From Mariniphaga sp. (lineage in GTDB: Bacteria > Bacteroidota > Bacteroidia > Bacteroidales > Prolixibacteraceae): DNA of 41,360 bases. The DNA is taken from NCBI GenBank assembly GCA_025355585.1, contig JANXZJ010000112.1, positions 1 through 41,360 of the forward strand. Reading direction: 5' to 3'. This document shows, piece by piece, positions 9,064 through 16,992 of this stretch; the stretch's first letter is position 1, and the number at the start of each line of letters is the position of its first letter. Under the pieces are notes generated by a model that searched no databases, was not told the origin of the DNA, and saw nothing but the letters and a program-made list of their open reading frames with translations. Position numbers and translations under genes: made by a program.

Positions 9064-10674
9064 TTATTTGTTCAAATAACTATTAAATACTTTTTGGTTG
9101 GAAAGGACTTCAATGGCTTTTTCAACTTCCTTATCGTCTTCGATCATAATGAGGTAATAGGCTCCGGTGTCGTACAAGTCTCTCGCAATAAGCGCCTTGA
9201 TTTGTCTTTCAATAATAACTCCTGATACTTTCAAACTCTCTTCATCTTTTTTTATTCCCTCTTTTTCTCCAGCTTTGGTTAAATCGTCAAGCATTGTACC
9301 AGTAACGCGAAATTTATCCTTAAAATCAGCGATAGATTTATATCCTGATTTGAGCTGTTCGCGGTTTTTGTCGATGTATCCAACGACAAACGGAAACAAT
9401 ACATTTTTTCGAACCAGGTTATTGAAATAACGGTAATACATCGAAGTATCCATCGGTATAAAGATATCGGGCATAATACCTCCTCCAGCATATACTTTCC
9501 GCTTGGTCACAAGTGTTTTCATCATAAGCGAGTCGGGTAAAGAGATACTATCCTTGCTAAACATTTCACCCTTTTCGAAGCGTTTGAAATACTCATTCCT
9601 GTAATTCTTGATGTCATCTTTATAAGGCTTCTGAATATTTCTGCCGGCGGGTGTGTAATAGTGAGCTGTTGTCAGTCGAAGCATCGAACCATCGTTGAGC
9701 GGGAACGGTTGTTGTACCAGTCCTTTTCCAAATGAACGACGACCAATTAGAACACCCCGGTCCCAGTCCTGAATTGCCCCTGATACAATTTCAGATGCAG
9801 ATGCTGAACCTTCATCAATTAATACAACCAGGTTTCCCTGAATAAAATCTCCGCGTGTGGTTGAAAGATAATCTCTGCGAGGACTATGCATTCCTTCAGT
9901 ATAGACGATCAGTTTTTTCTCTTCAAGAAACTGATTGGCAAGTTCGTAGGCTGCTCCAAGAAACCCACCGCCATTACCACGCAAATCGAGAACCAGGTTT
10001 TTAACTTTAGTTTTCGAGTTTAGTGTCTTCATTGCCTCCTTGTATTCGTCAATAGTTGTGGCAGCGAACTTGTTGAGTTTAATATAGGCCGTTTCTTTAT
10101 TTAGCATAAATGAAGCATCCAGGCTGTAGATTGGAATTTTATCTCTAATAATTGTAAACTCAAGTGGTGCACGTTCCCCTTTACGAAGGACTGTAAGGTT
10201 CACTTTGGTTCCTTTATCACCTCTTAACAGTTTAAAAACATCCGTGTTTTTAAGTTTGATATTTGCAATAGTTTTTGCATCGACTTTCACAATCCGGTCT
10301 CCGGGTCTAAGTCCCACGAGTTCTGACGGTCCACCCGGTATTGTAGTCATCACCATTAATGTGTCCTGATAAACATTGAAGGATATTCCGATTCCTTCAA
10401 AGTTTCCTTCAAGCGGCTGATTCATCTCCTCTACCTCGTCTTTCGATATATAAACCGAATGGGGGTCGAGTGTTGAAAGCATTTCAGATATTGCATTTTC
10501 AGTCAGTTTGTTAATATTTGTAGTATCGACGTAAAAGCGATTGATCAGATTTAAAACCCTGCCGAATTTTATGGCTTGATCCTGAACATCCTGGGCATGT
10601 ACTACCGATTGACCAATTGTCATCAAAAGAGCGAATATAAGGAGGATCTTTTTTGTGGTGATAAAATAATTCAT
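9064..10674 (-). CDS. S41-family C-terminal processing peptidase (CtpA/Prc type), exported
   Basis: The 536-residue protein begins with a signal peptide (KKILLIFALLMTI, probable cleavage after VHA near residue 27). A PDZ domain lies at about 85-170, with the carboxylate-binding area around GIGISF and GDRIVKVD. The protease core is at about 190-360. The Ser-Lys dyad is Ser292 in GSASASE and Lys317 in SFGKGLVQQ, spaced 25 residues apart as in E. coli Tsp/Prc. Such enzymes act in the periplasm and trim or degrade proteins from the C-terminus. The C-terminal 150 residues are helical and charged. It is the first gene of a possible unit with pnuC and the NadR-like kinase; the functional link between them is unclear. 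Confidence 0.92.
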   Translation of the reverse strand: MNYFITTKKILLIFALLMTIGQSVVHAQDVQDQAIKFGRVLNLINRFYVDTTNINKLTENAISEMLSTLDPHSVYISKDEVEEMNQPLEGNFEGIGISFNVYQDTLMVMTTIPGGPSELVGLRPGDRIVKVDAKTIANIKLKNTDVFKLLRGDKGTKVNLTVLRKGERAPLEFTIIRDKIPIYSLDASFMLNKETAYIKLNKFAATTIDEYKEAMKTLNSKTKVKNLVLDLRGNGGGFLGAAYELANQFLEEKKLIVYTEGMHSPRRDYLSTTRGDFIQGNLVVLIDEGSASASEIVSGAIQDWDRGVLIGRRSFGKGLVQQPFPLNDGSMLRLTTAHYYTPAGRNIQKPYKDDIKNYRNEYFKRFEKGEMFSKDSISLPDSLMMKTLVTKRKVYAGGGIMPDIFIPMDTSMYYRYFNNLVRKNVLFPFVVGYIDKNREQLKSGYKSIADFKDKFRVTGTMLDDLTKAGEKEGIKKDEESLKVSGVIIERQIKALIARDLYDTGAYYLIMIEDDKEVEKAIEVLSNQKVFNSYLNK

Positions 10675-11080
10675 AACGAAAGATAATTGAATTTATTACG
10701 AGTTTACGGATTTCATTGCAGCGAAAATGTGAATTTATATCGCATTAATAAGAGCCGCATTTGCCGGAATTCTAAAAAATATTGTTCAAAAATAAAAAGA
10801 ATAATCGCAAATCTGAATTTAAAATGTGGAAACCCATTGACAATTGTCAAATTCAGAATTGAGAACATCGGGTTGTGTAAACCACTACCCAAGATAATTC
10901 AGTTGTGTCTATAAATGTAATATGTTATTTGATAGTAATATGGATAATAAAATGAAGTATTTATCCTAAACAGAAGAACTATCTAAAAGTTCATAAAGAA
11001 ATCCAAAATGCTCAAAGAGGTTTGGAAACTAATCGCTTAATTTATTGCCGTTACCCCTCATGGTACCCTGTAATTATTAT
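10675..11080. other. Intergenic region without a supported gene
   Basis: This stretch separates the S41 protease start from the terminator of the flavoprotein gene. It is AT-rich. A minus-strand TATTTTTG at 10787-10794 fits the -7 consensus and could serve the protease gene with a leader of about 110 bases. On the plus strand an open frame without a start codon runs from about 10950 past 11100 (it contains NAQRGLETNRLIYCRYPSWY); it matches no family I recognise and may be a gene relic or chance. I see no RNA gene here. Confidence 0.5.
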
Positions 11081-11114
11081 AAAAAAAGATGAACAACGTA
11101 ACTTGTTCATCTTC
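11081..11114 (-). terminator. Rho-independent terminator of the nitronate monooxygenase-like gene
   Basis: An 11-base perfect inverted repeat (AAGATGAACAA at 11086-11096 and its complement at 11103-11113, six-base loop) is followed on the minus strand by a run of seven T. It begins 26 bases after the stop of the gene ending at 11140. Confidence 0.85.
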
Positions 11115-11139
11115 TTGAATATTCTTCAAATATGTTCTT

Positions 11140-12231
11140 TTAACTCAGCGCCAGTTTGATTTTACTCTGGTACTCGTTAAATTCCTGAATCAAGGTTGAA
11201 AATAACTCTTTGACAGTAACGATTTTATCATTGCGCCAAACGTTACTTCCTGCAAAAGCATAACCATTTTTGAAATTCCCTTTTAAGGCTGCAGATAAAC
11301 AGGCGATTATGCAATAAGGTGCCGTGTTGATGTCGCAGGTACGAATACAATTGACGGGACAATTCTTAGGTTGTTTTGTACCGGCTTCAACTTCATCGAG
11401 AAATTCGCTCGATATTGCCCTTCCTGGCATACCAACCGGACTCTTTATAATCCTTACATCTCCCTGCCGGGCATTTATATAGGCTTGTTTGAATTTATCT
11501 GATGCATCGCATTCAACAGTTGTGACAAAACGAGTACCCATTTGTACTCCTGCTGCACCCATCTCCAGAAATTTTTCAATATCTTCACCGGTATAAATTC
11601 CACCAGCAGCAATAACTGGAATTACACAACCATTTTTTTCTCCTATTTCTTTGGCAACAGCAATTACTTCAGGAATAATTTTCTCAAGGGAAAAATTTTC
11701 ATCTTCAATTTGCTCAACTTTAAACCCCAGGTGCCCACCAGCTTTTGGCCCTTCAACAACAATTGCATCAGGAAGATAGTCGTAGTTCGCTTTCCATTTA
11801 TTGCAAATCAACGCTGCTCCCCTTGCAGAGGATACGATTGGAACCAACCGAGTTTTAGAGCCTGATGTCAGATACTTCGGTAGATCCAACGGTAAACCTG
11901 CTCCGGAAAAAATAATATCAGCTCCCTCTTTAATTGATGTCTTCACTAAATCAGCGTAATTTGACAAGGCCACCATAATATTGATGCCAATTATACCTTT
12001 GGACTTTTCCCTGGTTTTCCGAATTTCTTCTGTGAGACCAAAAATGCAATTCTCAAGGTAATCCTTTGAATGTTGTTTATATAGAAAGCCAATTCCAGCA
12101 GGTGAAATTACACCAACGCCACCTTCGTTAGCAACAGCAGAGGCCAGCCCGGACAAAGATATTCCTACACCCATTCCACCTTGAATAATGGGTAAGCTAA
12201 TTTGTAAACCTCCAATGTTTAGATTTTTCAT
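11140..12231 (-). CDS. Nitronate monooxygenase / FabK-like FMN-dependent TIM-barrel protein
   Basis: The 363-residue protein begins with the family signature PIIQGGMGVGISLSGLASAV. The FMN phosphate-binding segments VIAAGGIYTGEDI and GAAGVQMGTRF lie near residues 205-240, and GPKAGGHLG with the conserved catalytic-region His is near 160. This family includes 2-nitropropane dioxygenases, which oxidise alkyl nitronates, and enoyl-ACP reductase FabK. The C-terminal part has a Cys-rich stretch (CPVNCIRTCDI, then PYC and ACL) shared by a Bacteroidota/Firmicutes subgroup of unknown substrate. It is a single-gene unit with its own terminator. The broad fold is certain; the reaction is not. Confidence 0.82.
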   Translation of the reverse strand: MKNLNIGGLQISLPIIQGGMGVGISLSGLASAVANEGGVGVISPAGIGFLYKQHSKDYLENCIFGLTEEIRKTREKSKGIIGINIMVALSNYADLVKTSIKEGADIIFSGAGLPLDLPKYLTSGSKTRLVPIVSSARGAALICNKWKANYDYLPDAIVVEGPKAGGHLGFKVEQIEDENFSLEKIIPEVIAVAKEIGEKNGCVIPVIAAGGIYTGEDIEKFLEMGAAGVQMGTRFVTTVECDASDKFKQAYINARQGDVRIIKSPVGMPGRAISSEFLDEVEAGTKQPKNCPVNCIRTCDINTAPYCIIACLSAALKGNFKNGYAFAGSNVWRNDKIVTVKELFSTLIQEFNEYQSKIKLALS

Positions 12232-12457
12232 TTTTCAATCCAAGATTAAAATTAATATCACGAAAATTTAACGGGTTCGAAATCTCTAAATTTTTTTACA
12301 AGATTCTCATAATCCGCTGCAATGATAATGACAAGAATGATTCAATGGTAAAAAATGGTTTATCACGCACAAATAGGGCACAAATGCGGGGATATGGGAT
12401 GAAATGCAAATGCGGGAGGGATGAATCGCACCAAAATATTTGAGTGTTTTCAGAAAA

Positions 12458-13327
12458 CTATTGTCCCTCGTTTAACCTTGTTAGCAGATCACGGAAGGTG
12501 GAAATATAATTTCTGGAGATCGGTATTTTAAATCCGAGTTTATTCATCTCCACAAAATAGCCTTTCGAATTTCCTGACAATGTTTCAATTTTTTTAAGGT
12601 TGACCAGCCAACAACGATGGCATTTTTTAAAATCCGGCTTATCTTTCATGTATTGTTCTACAAAGGCAAATGTTTGTCTGAAAAGCTTTTTTCTCCTTGT
12701 TTGATTGTCCATCCAGAAAATTTCAATATAGTTCCCTGATGAGTGAAAAACCAGGATATCGTCTATCCTTGCCGAAAAAAAATCTTTCCCATTTTCAGCC
12801 GAAAGTTTTAAATCATGATTTAAAACTGTTTCCGGCTTTTCTTCGCCAAACCAATGTTTTCGACTATTATCCAGTACGTTCACCATCTTATCTTTAAGAG
12901 AGTGATTGTAACTAATCAAGTTAAAGAGAACAAGGGGAAGTAAAGCCAGGGCCCCTGTCCTGAAAATTGGCAAATCAGTGAATTCGATTTGTTTGACAAA
13001 CCAAGCCATAAATGAGAATATAACAAACAGATTACTGAAAAGCCAAACATTCCAAACCATTTCTTTACGAATCGTCCATTTTGAGGAATCAAAAACTTTT
13101 GGCATGATACCGGGAAGTATCAATGTATTCGCAAAAAGGGTACCTGCGCTCATGAAGCCAGCACCCAATACAAAGTATCCGTCATGTTCCGACTTTAAAA
13201 AATTGATTCCAAAAGGTTGAAAATAAAGTACAAGCAACACAAAACCCATCGCGACCAGACCGATGGTTTTCACATTGTGTTTAAAATTATTATTAAACGG
13301 ATAAGATTGATTGAGATTCTCGAACAT
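12458..13327 (-). CDS. Membrane-anchored LytTR-type transcriptional regulator
   Basis: The protein has 289 residues. Four hydrophobic segments occupy roughly residues 20-145. A LytTR DNA-binding domain follows at about 180-280, recognisable by HSSGNYIEIFW, RQTFAFVEQY, FKKCHRCWLVNLKKI and the end KIPISRNYIS. There is no response-regulator receiver domain and no histidine kinase gene beside it, so a signal would have to be sensed through the membrane part or by an unlinked partner. Such one-component LytTR proteins are common in Bacteroidota. The neighbours do not reveal its target. The ATG at 13327 is followed by a polar leader and then the first helix, which fits. Confidence 0.87.
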   Translation of the reverse strand: MFENLNQSYPFNNNFKHNVKTIGLVAMGFVLLVLYFQPFGINFLKSEHDGYFVLGAGFMSAGTLFANTLILPGIMPKVFDSSKWTIRKEMVWNVWLFSNLFVIFSFMAWFVKQIEFTDLPIFRTGALALLPLVLFNLISYNHSLKDKMVNVLDNSRKHWFGEEKPETVLNHDLKLSAENGKDFFSARIDDILVFHSSGNYIEIFWMDNQTRRKKLFRQTFAFVEQYMKDKPDFKKCHRCWLVNLKKIETLSGNSKGYFVEMNKLGFKIPISRNYISTFRDLLTRLNEGQ

Positions 13328-13465
13328 ATACCTGCTTTATCAGCGCAAAAGTAACAAAAATCATATTTGTATTGGTGAAATCTTTAATTCGGCATTGGAG
13401 TCGTCAAATGTGGAATTCCATTTCAAAAAGGACTATGGATCAGCATACGCGACTTATATGAAGCA

Positions 13466-13495
13466 CAAAAGCTCCGGAATTTCTTCCGAAGCTTT
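13466..13495 (-). terminator. Terminator of the tRNA-Asp cluster
   Basis: A hairpin with arms AAAGCT-C-CGGAA (13468-13479) and TTCCG-A-AGCTTT (13484-13495) closes on a TTTC loop and is followed on the minus strand by TTTTG. It lies directly after the last tRNA-Asp in the direction of transcription. Confidence 0.7.
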
Positions 13496-13497
13496 CG

Positions 13498-13571
13498 CGG
13501 TCTGGACGGGACTCGAACCCGCGACCCCATGCGTGACAGGCATGTATTCTAACCAACTGAACTACCAAACC
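13498..13571 (-). tRNA. tRNA-Asp (anticodon GTC), copy 3 in transcription order
   Basis: On the minus strand the gene begins GGTTTGGTAG and folds into a full cloverleaf. The acceptor arms GGTTTGG and CCAGACC pair with one G-T. The anticodon stem CATGC/GCATG encloses the loop CTGTCAC, which gives anticodon GTC, and the T arm GCGGGTTCGAGTCCCGT is canonical. The discriminator base is G, as expected for tRNA-Asp. The 3' CCA is not encoded. Confidence 0.96.
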
Positions 13572-13598
13572 AAATTTTATTTACTTTAAGATTATTGG

Positions 13599-13672
13599 CG
13601 GTCTGGACGGGACTCGAACCCGCGACCCCATGCGTGACAGGCATGTATTCTAACCAACTGAACTACCAAACC
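13599..13672 (-). tRNA. tRNA-Asp (anticodon GTC), copy 2
   Basis: This copy is identical in sequence to the flanking copies over all 74 bases including discriminator G. It is separated from copy 3 by 27 bases and from copy 1 by 21 bases of AT-rich spacer, so the three are almost certainly processed from one transcript. Confidence 0.96.
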
Positions 13673-13693
13673 AATAAATCAAAATAAAAACAG

Positions 13694-13767
13694 CGGTCTG
13701 GACGGGACTCGAACCCGCGACCCCATGCGTGACAGGCATGTATTCTAACCAACTGAACTACCAAACC
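13694..13767 (-). tRNA. tRNA-Asp (anticodon GTC), copy 1, promoter-proximal
   Basis: This is the first of three identical tRNA-Asp genes in the direction of transcription. It lies about 60 bases downstream of a good TTTC-N19-TATATTTG promoter. The loop CTGTCAC carries anticodon GTC, and CCA is not encoded. Confidence 0.96.
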
Positions 13768-13827
13768 GTTTTTATATCTTTAAGAAAATAAGAACTTTTA
13801 TTTAAAACGCCATTTCCTAAGGCGCTG

Positions 13828-13858
13828 CAAATATACTTCATTTTTCCAGATTGCGAAA
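13828..13858 (-). promoter_or_regulatory. Promoter of the tRNA-Asp cluster
   Basis: On the minus strand TTTC (13858-13855) is followed by exactly 19 bases and then TATATTTG (13835-13828). This matches the Bacteroidota form TTTG-N19-TAnnTTTG with one change in the -33 element. A short CGCC/GGCG hairpin lies in the leader at about 13808-13824. Confidence 0.75.
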
Positions 13859-13937
13859 GTATCAATATTAAATAGATCAAAAAATGATACTGTAAATTGC
13901 TATAAAATTGTTTATCAGTCTTATAAAAGCTAAAACT

Positions 13938-14480
13938 TTACTTTTTCTGTATGAAAAAGGAGAAGTGTACGCTTCCATAAGTCCTCAATTCAGTGAAATT
14001 TGGGTGCATTGAAAAATCGTTTGTCTTTCCGTGTTCCAGAATAAGCAATCCTTCGTCAGGTAACAGATTACTATTTAAGATTAGGTCGGGAATTTCAGAA
14101 AGACGCTTCAACTCATAGGGAGGATCGGCAAAAATGATGTTATATTGTTCGGGAGAGCGGCCGATAAACTTGAAAACATCACCGTTAACGGCTTTAACCG
14201 AATCTTTGATGTCAAGTTTTTCAATAACTGAACAGATAAAATTATAATGAAACCGATCAATTTCAACACTGGTGATGCTTTGACAGCCTCGCGATGCAAA
14301 CTCGAAGGAAATACTGCCTGTTCCACTAAAGAGGTCAAGAATTTTTTTGTCTTCGAAGTTATACCTGTTATTTAGGATGTTAAAAAGGTTCTCGCGTGCA
14401 AAGTCAGTGGTTGGTCTTGCCTTGAAGTTTTTCCCTGGTCTAAAAATCCGGCTTTTAAAGGCCCCGCCAATTATTCGCAT
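13938..14480 (-). CDS. rsmD: 16S rRNA (guanine966-N2)-methyltransferase RsmD
   Basis: The 180-residue protein matches RsmD over its length. It opens with MRIIGGAFKSRIF and the RNA-binding RPTTDFARENLFNIL. Motif I for SAM is LDLFSGTGSISFE, and the catalytic motif IV is ADPPYE. It methylates G966 of 16S rRNA during 30S assembly. The start overlaps the end of the DUF3822 gene by ten bases, so the two are translationally coupled, an arrangement common in Bacteroidota. Confidence 0.93.
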   Translation of the reverse strand: MRIIGGAFKSRIFRPGKNFKARPTTDFARENLFNILNNRYNFEDKKILDLFSGTGSISFEFASRGCQSITSVEIDRFHYNFICSVIEKLDIKDSVKAVNGDVFKFIGRSPEQYNIIFADPPYELKRLSEIPDLILNSNLLPDEGLLILEHGKTNDFSMHPNFTELRTYGSVHFSFFIQKK

Positions 14481-15322
14481 TTATAAACGCTTAATAGTGT
14501 GGAATAATAATGTTCAGGTAGTTGACTGAATGTGTAGCTGTATTGATAGGTGGTATCAAGACGTGCAAAGGCAGTCAGTTTTACATACTTCTTAAACAAA
14601 TGGTAAACAGGTGAAACCTGGGGCATCTGTCCGTGTATGATTAGTTCGGTGCTTTCGGGTGACAATTTTAACTGATCGAATGTAAAAAGGACATGATACA
14701 AAACATCACGATCTGTCTTATAATTGAAGATATTGCAGAGGGTTAATTTTGAGCCATTTACAATTGCCATTTCAAAACTGTCGCGAAAAAAATTCAGGTG
14801 AACCTGTTCCCTTTCGGAATAAGCCCGATTTCGTTTCAGTACACCCTCAACCAACGGGAAAAGATTGTGCTTTATATTGCTTTTCGGAAATTTGGCAGAC
14901 AAATACTCACTTAAATTCAGGGGAATATCGAAAACACACCAACACTCAGCTTTCGGAAAAAGATTTTTCTCAACTACATAACCTTTTTCCTGGGTGTTGT
15001 TAAACCACAGATACTTATCCATTAACCCGCGTCCGTAAAATGCCTGTGGAACGAGCGTGAACTTCCGGGAAGCGTACAGTATTTCAATGCTTTTAAATTC
15101 ATGCTGAAAGATATCTTCTGATTCTATCACCTCGCGCACATGCTTTAATAACAGGCGACTGCGCTTAAGAAAAAAATGGTGTCCGTTTAAAACAACATAT
15201 TTTCCTTTTGGAATATCAAGTATCGTAAAATAAAATCCATCAAGACTAATCTGAATGGACAGATGATATAAAAGAGTCTGTGTGCTGTCAAAAGATTTGT
15301 CAATTAAACAGATATCACGCAT
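14471..15322 (-). CDS. DUF3822 family protein
   Basis: A protein of unknown function found next to rsmD in many Bacteroidota. The frame extends to an ATG at 15394, but the ATG at 15322 (residue 25 of the longer frame, MRDICLIDKSFD) is preferred. A TAAATTTG -7 box lies on the minus strand at 15362-15355, so transcription would begin downstream of 15394. The longer start would also sit 16 bases from the divergent helicase gene. The 283-residue product shows two related halves around FLKRSRLLLKHV and NFFRDSFEMAIV. In this family an actin/pilM-like ATPase fold has been suggested, but I cannot confirm it here. Confidence 0.8.
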   Translation of the reverse strand: MRDICLIDKSFDSTQTLLYHLSIQISLDGFYFTILDIPKGKYVVLNGHHFFLKRSRLLLKHVREVIESEDIFQHEFKSIEILYASRKFTLVPQAFYGRGLMDKYLWFNNTQEKGYVVEKNLFPKAECWCVFDIPLNLSEYLSAKFPKSNIKHNLFPLVEGVLKRNRAYSEREQVHLNFFRDSFEMAIVNGSKLTLCNIFNYKTDRDVLYHVLFTFDQLKLSPESTELIIHGQMPQVSPVYHLFKKYVKLTAFARLDTTYQYSYTFSQLPEHYYSTLLSVYKCE

Positions 15323-15354
15323 GTTTATTTGCAATGAATTGGTACGTTTAGATG

Positions 15355-15362
15355 CAAATTTA
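15355..15362 (-). promoter_or_regulatory. Candidate -7 box for DUF3822-rsmD
   Basis: The minus strand reads TAAATTTG, a match to TAnnTTTG, 33 bases before the preferred ATG at 15322. No convincing -33 element is present 19 bases upstream. Confidence 0.4.
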
Positions 15363-15409
15363 AAAAAAATAACAAATCTTTGCCTTAGATTCAAGTTAAA
15401 AATTCTGAT

Positions 15410-16837
15410 ATGTTAAAAAAGTACATTTCCAATCTGATCATCGAAGAGATAAAATTTGATCCAACTGATTGTCAGAGAGAGATGGCAGAGAAAGTCGCTG
15501 AATTTATTACCATCGAACTATCCAATATTGTGTTTTTGTTAAGAGGCTATGCGGGTACAGGAAAAACCACCGCCCTCAGCGCACTCGTTCGGGTACTCGA
15601 CACTTTAAAAACGAAAACAGTTTTGCTGGCTCCAACCGGAAGAGCGTCCAAGGTTTTGTCGAGGTATTCCGGAAAACCCGCGACGACTATTCACAAAAAA
15701 ATTTATAGACAGCATTCTAATACAGATGGTTATGCTAAATTTGATCTTGACCGAAACTTACATGCCAATACTATTTTTATCGTCGATGAGGCTTCGATGA
15801 TTTCAAACCTTCCGCAGGAACAAAATATCTTTGGTTCCGGTAATTTACTGTCTGATTTAATTGAGTATGTGATGTCGGGCGAAAACTGTCGCCTGATTCT
15901 GGCTGGTGATACTGCGCAGCTTCCTCCTGTGGGATTCAGTGTAAGTCCTGCACTTGAAGAGGAGGAGTTGAAATACTTTGATCTTGAGGTGATCAAATGT
16001 GAACTTACTCAAGTGGTCAGACAGGCTTTACAATCGGGTATTTTGGAAAATGCCACAACAATCAGAAATTTGCTGGCTACTGAACAACCTGAAGGGTATT
16101 GGAAAGTGAAACTTGCCGGATTTAATGACATCAGACGAATTAGCGGGACCGATCTTATTGAGGAGATTTCCGGTTGCTACGCCAAATACGGGACTGACGA
16201 AACGATTGTAGTTACCCGGTCGAACAAAAGGGCCAACAAATTTAATGAGGGGATCCGAAGATCGGTACTTTACCGCGAAGAACAAATATCAACTGGTGAT
16301 CTGGTGATGAATGTAAAAAACAACTACTATTGGACCAAACAATCTGAAGAGCTTGATTTTATTGCTAACGGTGATATTGCGGAAGTTGTGAGGATTCGAA
16401 AGTTTGAAGAGAAATATGGCTTTCATTTTGTGAATCTTACGCTCAGACTGATTGACTATAAAGACATCGAAATTGATTGCAAAATTATTCTGGATACTTT
16501 GACCAGAGAAGCCCCATCACTTACACAGGCGGATCAAAAAATGCTTTTCGACGAAATTTCGCTGGATTACCCCGAGATTCATAACAAGCGGAAGTTATGG
16601 GAAAAACTTCGTGAAAATGAATATTTTAATGCTTTGCAGGTGAAATTCTCCTATGCGATTACATGTCATAAATCGCAGGGTGGCCAATGGAAAGCTGTCT
16701 TTTTGGATCACGGATACCTTACTGAAGAGATGATAGATCGTGAGTACTTAAGATGGGCTTACACCGCATTCACGCGTCCAACCGACCGGCTTTACCTGGT
16801 AAATTTTAATAAGGAGTTTTTTGATGGGGAGATTTAA
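15410..16837 (+). CDS. RecD-like ATP-dependent DNA helicase (SF1)
   Basis: The 475-residue protein carries superfamily 1 helicase motifs. Walker A is GYAGTGKTT at 46-54. Motif Ia is LLAPTGRASKVLS, Walker B is IFIVDEASM, and motif III is LILAGDTAQLPPVG. Motif IV/V is SYAITCHKSQGGQWKAVFLD, and motif VI is RWAYTAFTRPTDRLYLV. This is the compact AAA_30/UvrD_C_2 architecture, shorter than RecD2 (about 700-850 residues) and without its N-terminal helix-hairpin-helix region. A role in recombination or replication repair is inferred from family. No RecB/RecC genes are adjacent. Confidence 0.9.
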   Translation: MLKKYISNLIIEEIKFDPTDCQREMAEKVAEFITIELSNIVFLLRGYAGTGKTTALSALVRVLDTLKTKTVLLAPTGRASKVLSRYSGKPATTIHKKIYRQHSNTDGYAKFDLDRNLHANTIFIVDEASMISNLPQEQNIFGSGNLLSDLIEYVMSGENCRLILAGDTAQLPPVGFSVSPALEEEELKYFDLEVIKCELTQVVRQALQSGILENATTIRNLLATEQPEGYWKVKLAGFNDIRRISGTDLIEEISGCYAKYGTDETIVVTRSNKRANKFNEGIRRSVLYREEQISTGDLVMNVKNNYYWTKQSEELDFIANGDIAEVVRIRKFEEKYGFHFVNLTLRLIDYKDIEIDCKIILDTLTREAPSLTQADQKMLFDEISLDYPEIHNKRKLWEKLRENEYFNALQVKFSYAITCHKSQGGQWKAVFLDHGYLTEEMIDREYLRWAYTAFTRPTDRLYLVNFNKEFFDGEI

Positions 16838-16985
16838 CCACATAGTCACATAGAACATATAAGAAAAATAAAAAGCGGAAAAACGGAGCATATTGCCATT
16901 CCTTTTGTCCCGGATTAGATTTACCACTACTATGATTTAATATTTAGCCAGTTATCATCTATTGCGCTCTATATGACTATGTGGT
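16837..16985. repeat. Intergenic inverted-repeat element (17-bp arms)
   Basis: The arms are ACCACATAGTCACATAG at 16837-16853 and its near-perfect complement at 16969-16985, with one mismatch. They flank 115 bases with no open frame of note. The element fills the whole gap between two convergent genes, starting in the helicase stop codon. It could be a MITE-like element, a REP-type repeat or a long bidirectional hairpin. No target-site duplication is evident. Confidence 0.65.
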
Positions 16986-16992
16986 AATTTTT

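Noticed and set aside
10687-10914. 75-residue plus-strand frame in the protease upstream gap
   Set aside because: The translation has no hydrophobic core pattern or known motif, and the DNA has no promoter in that direction.
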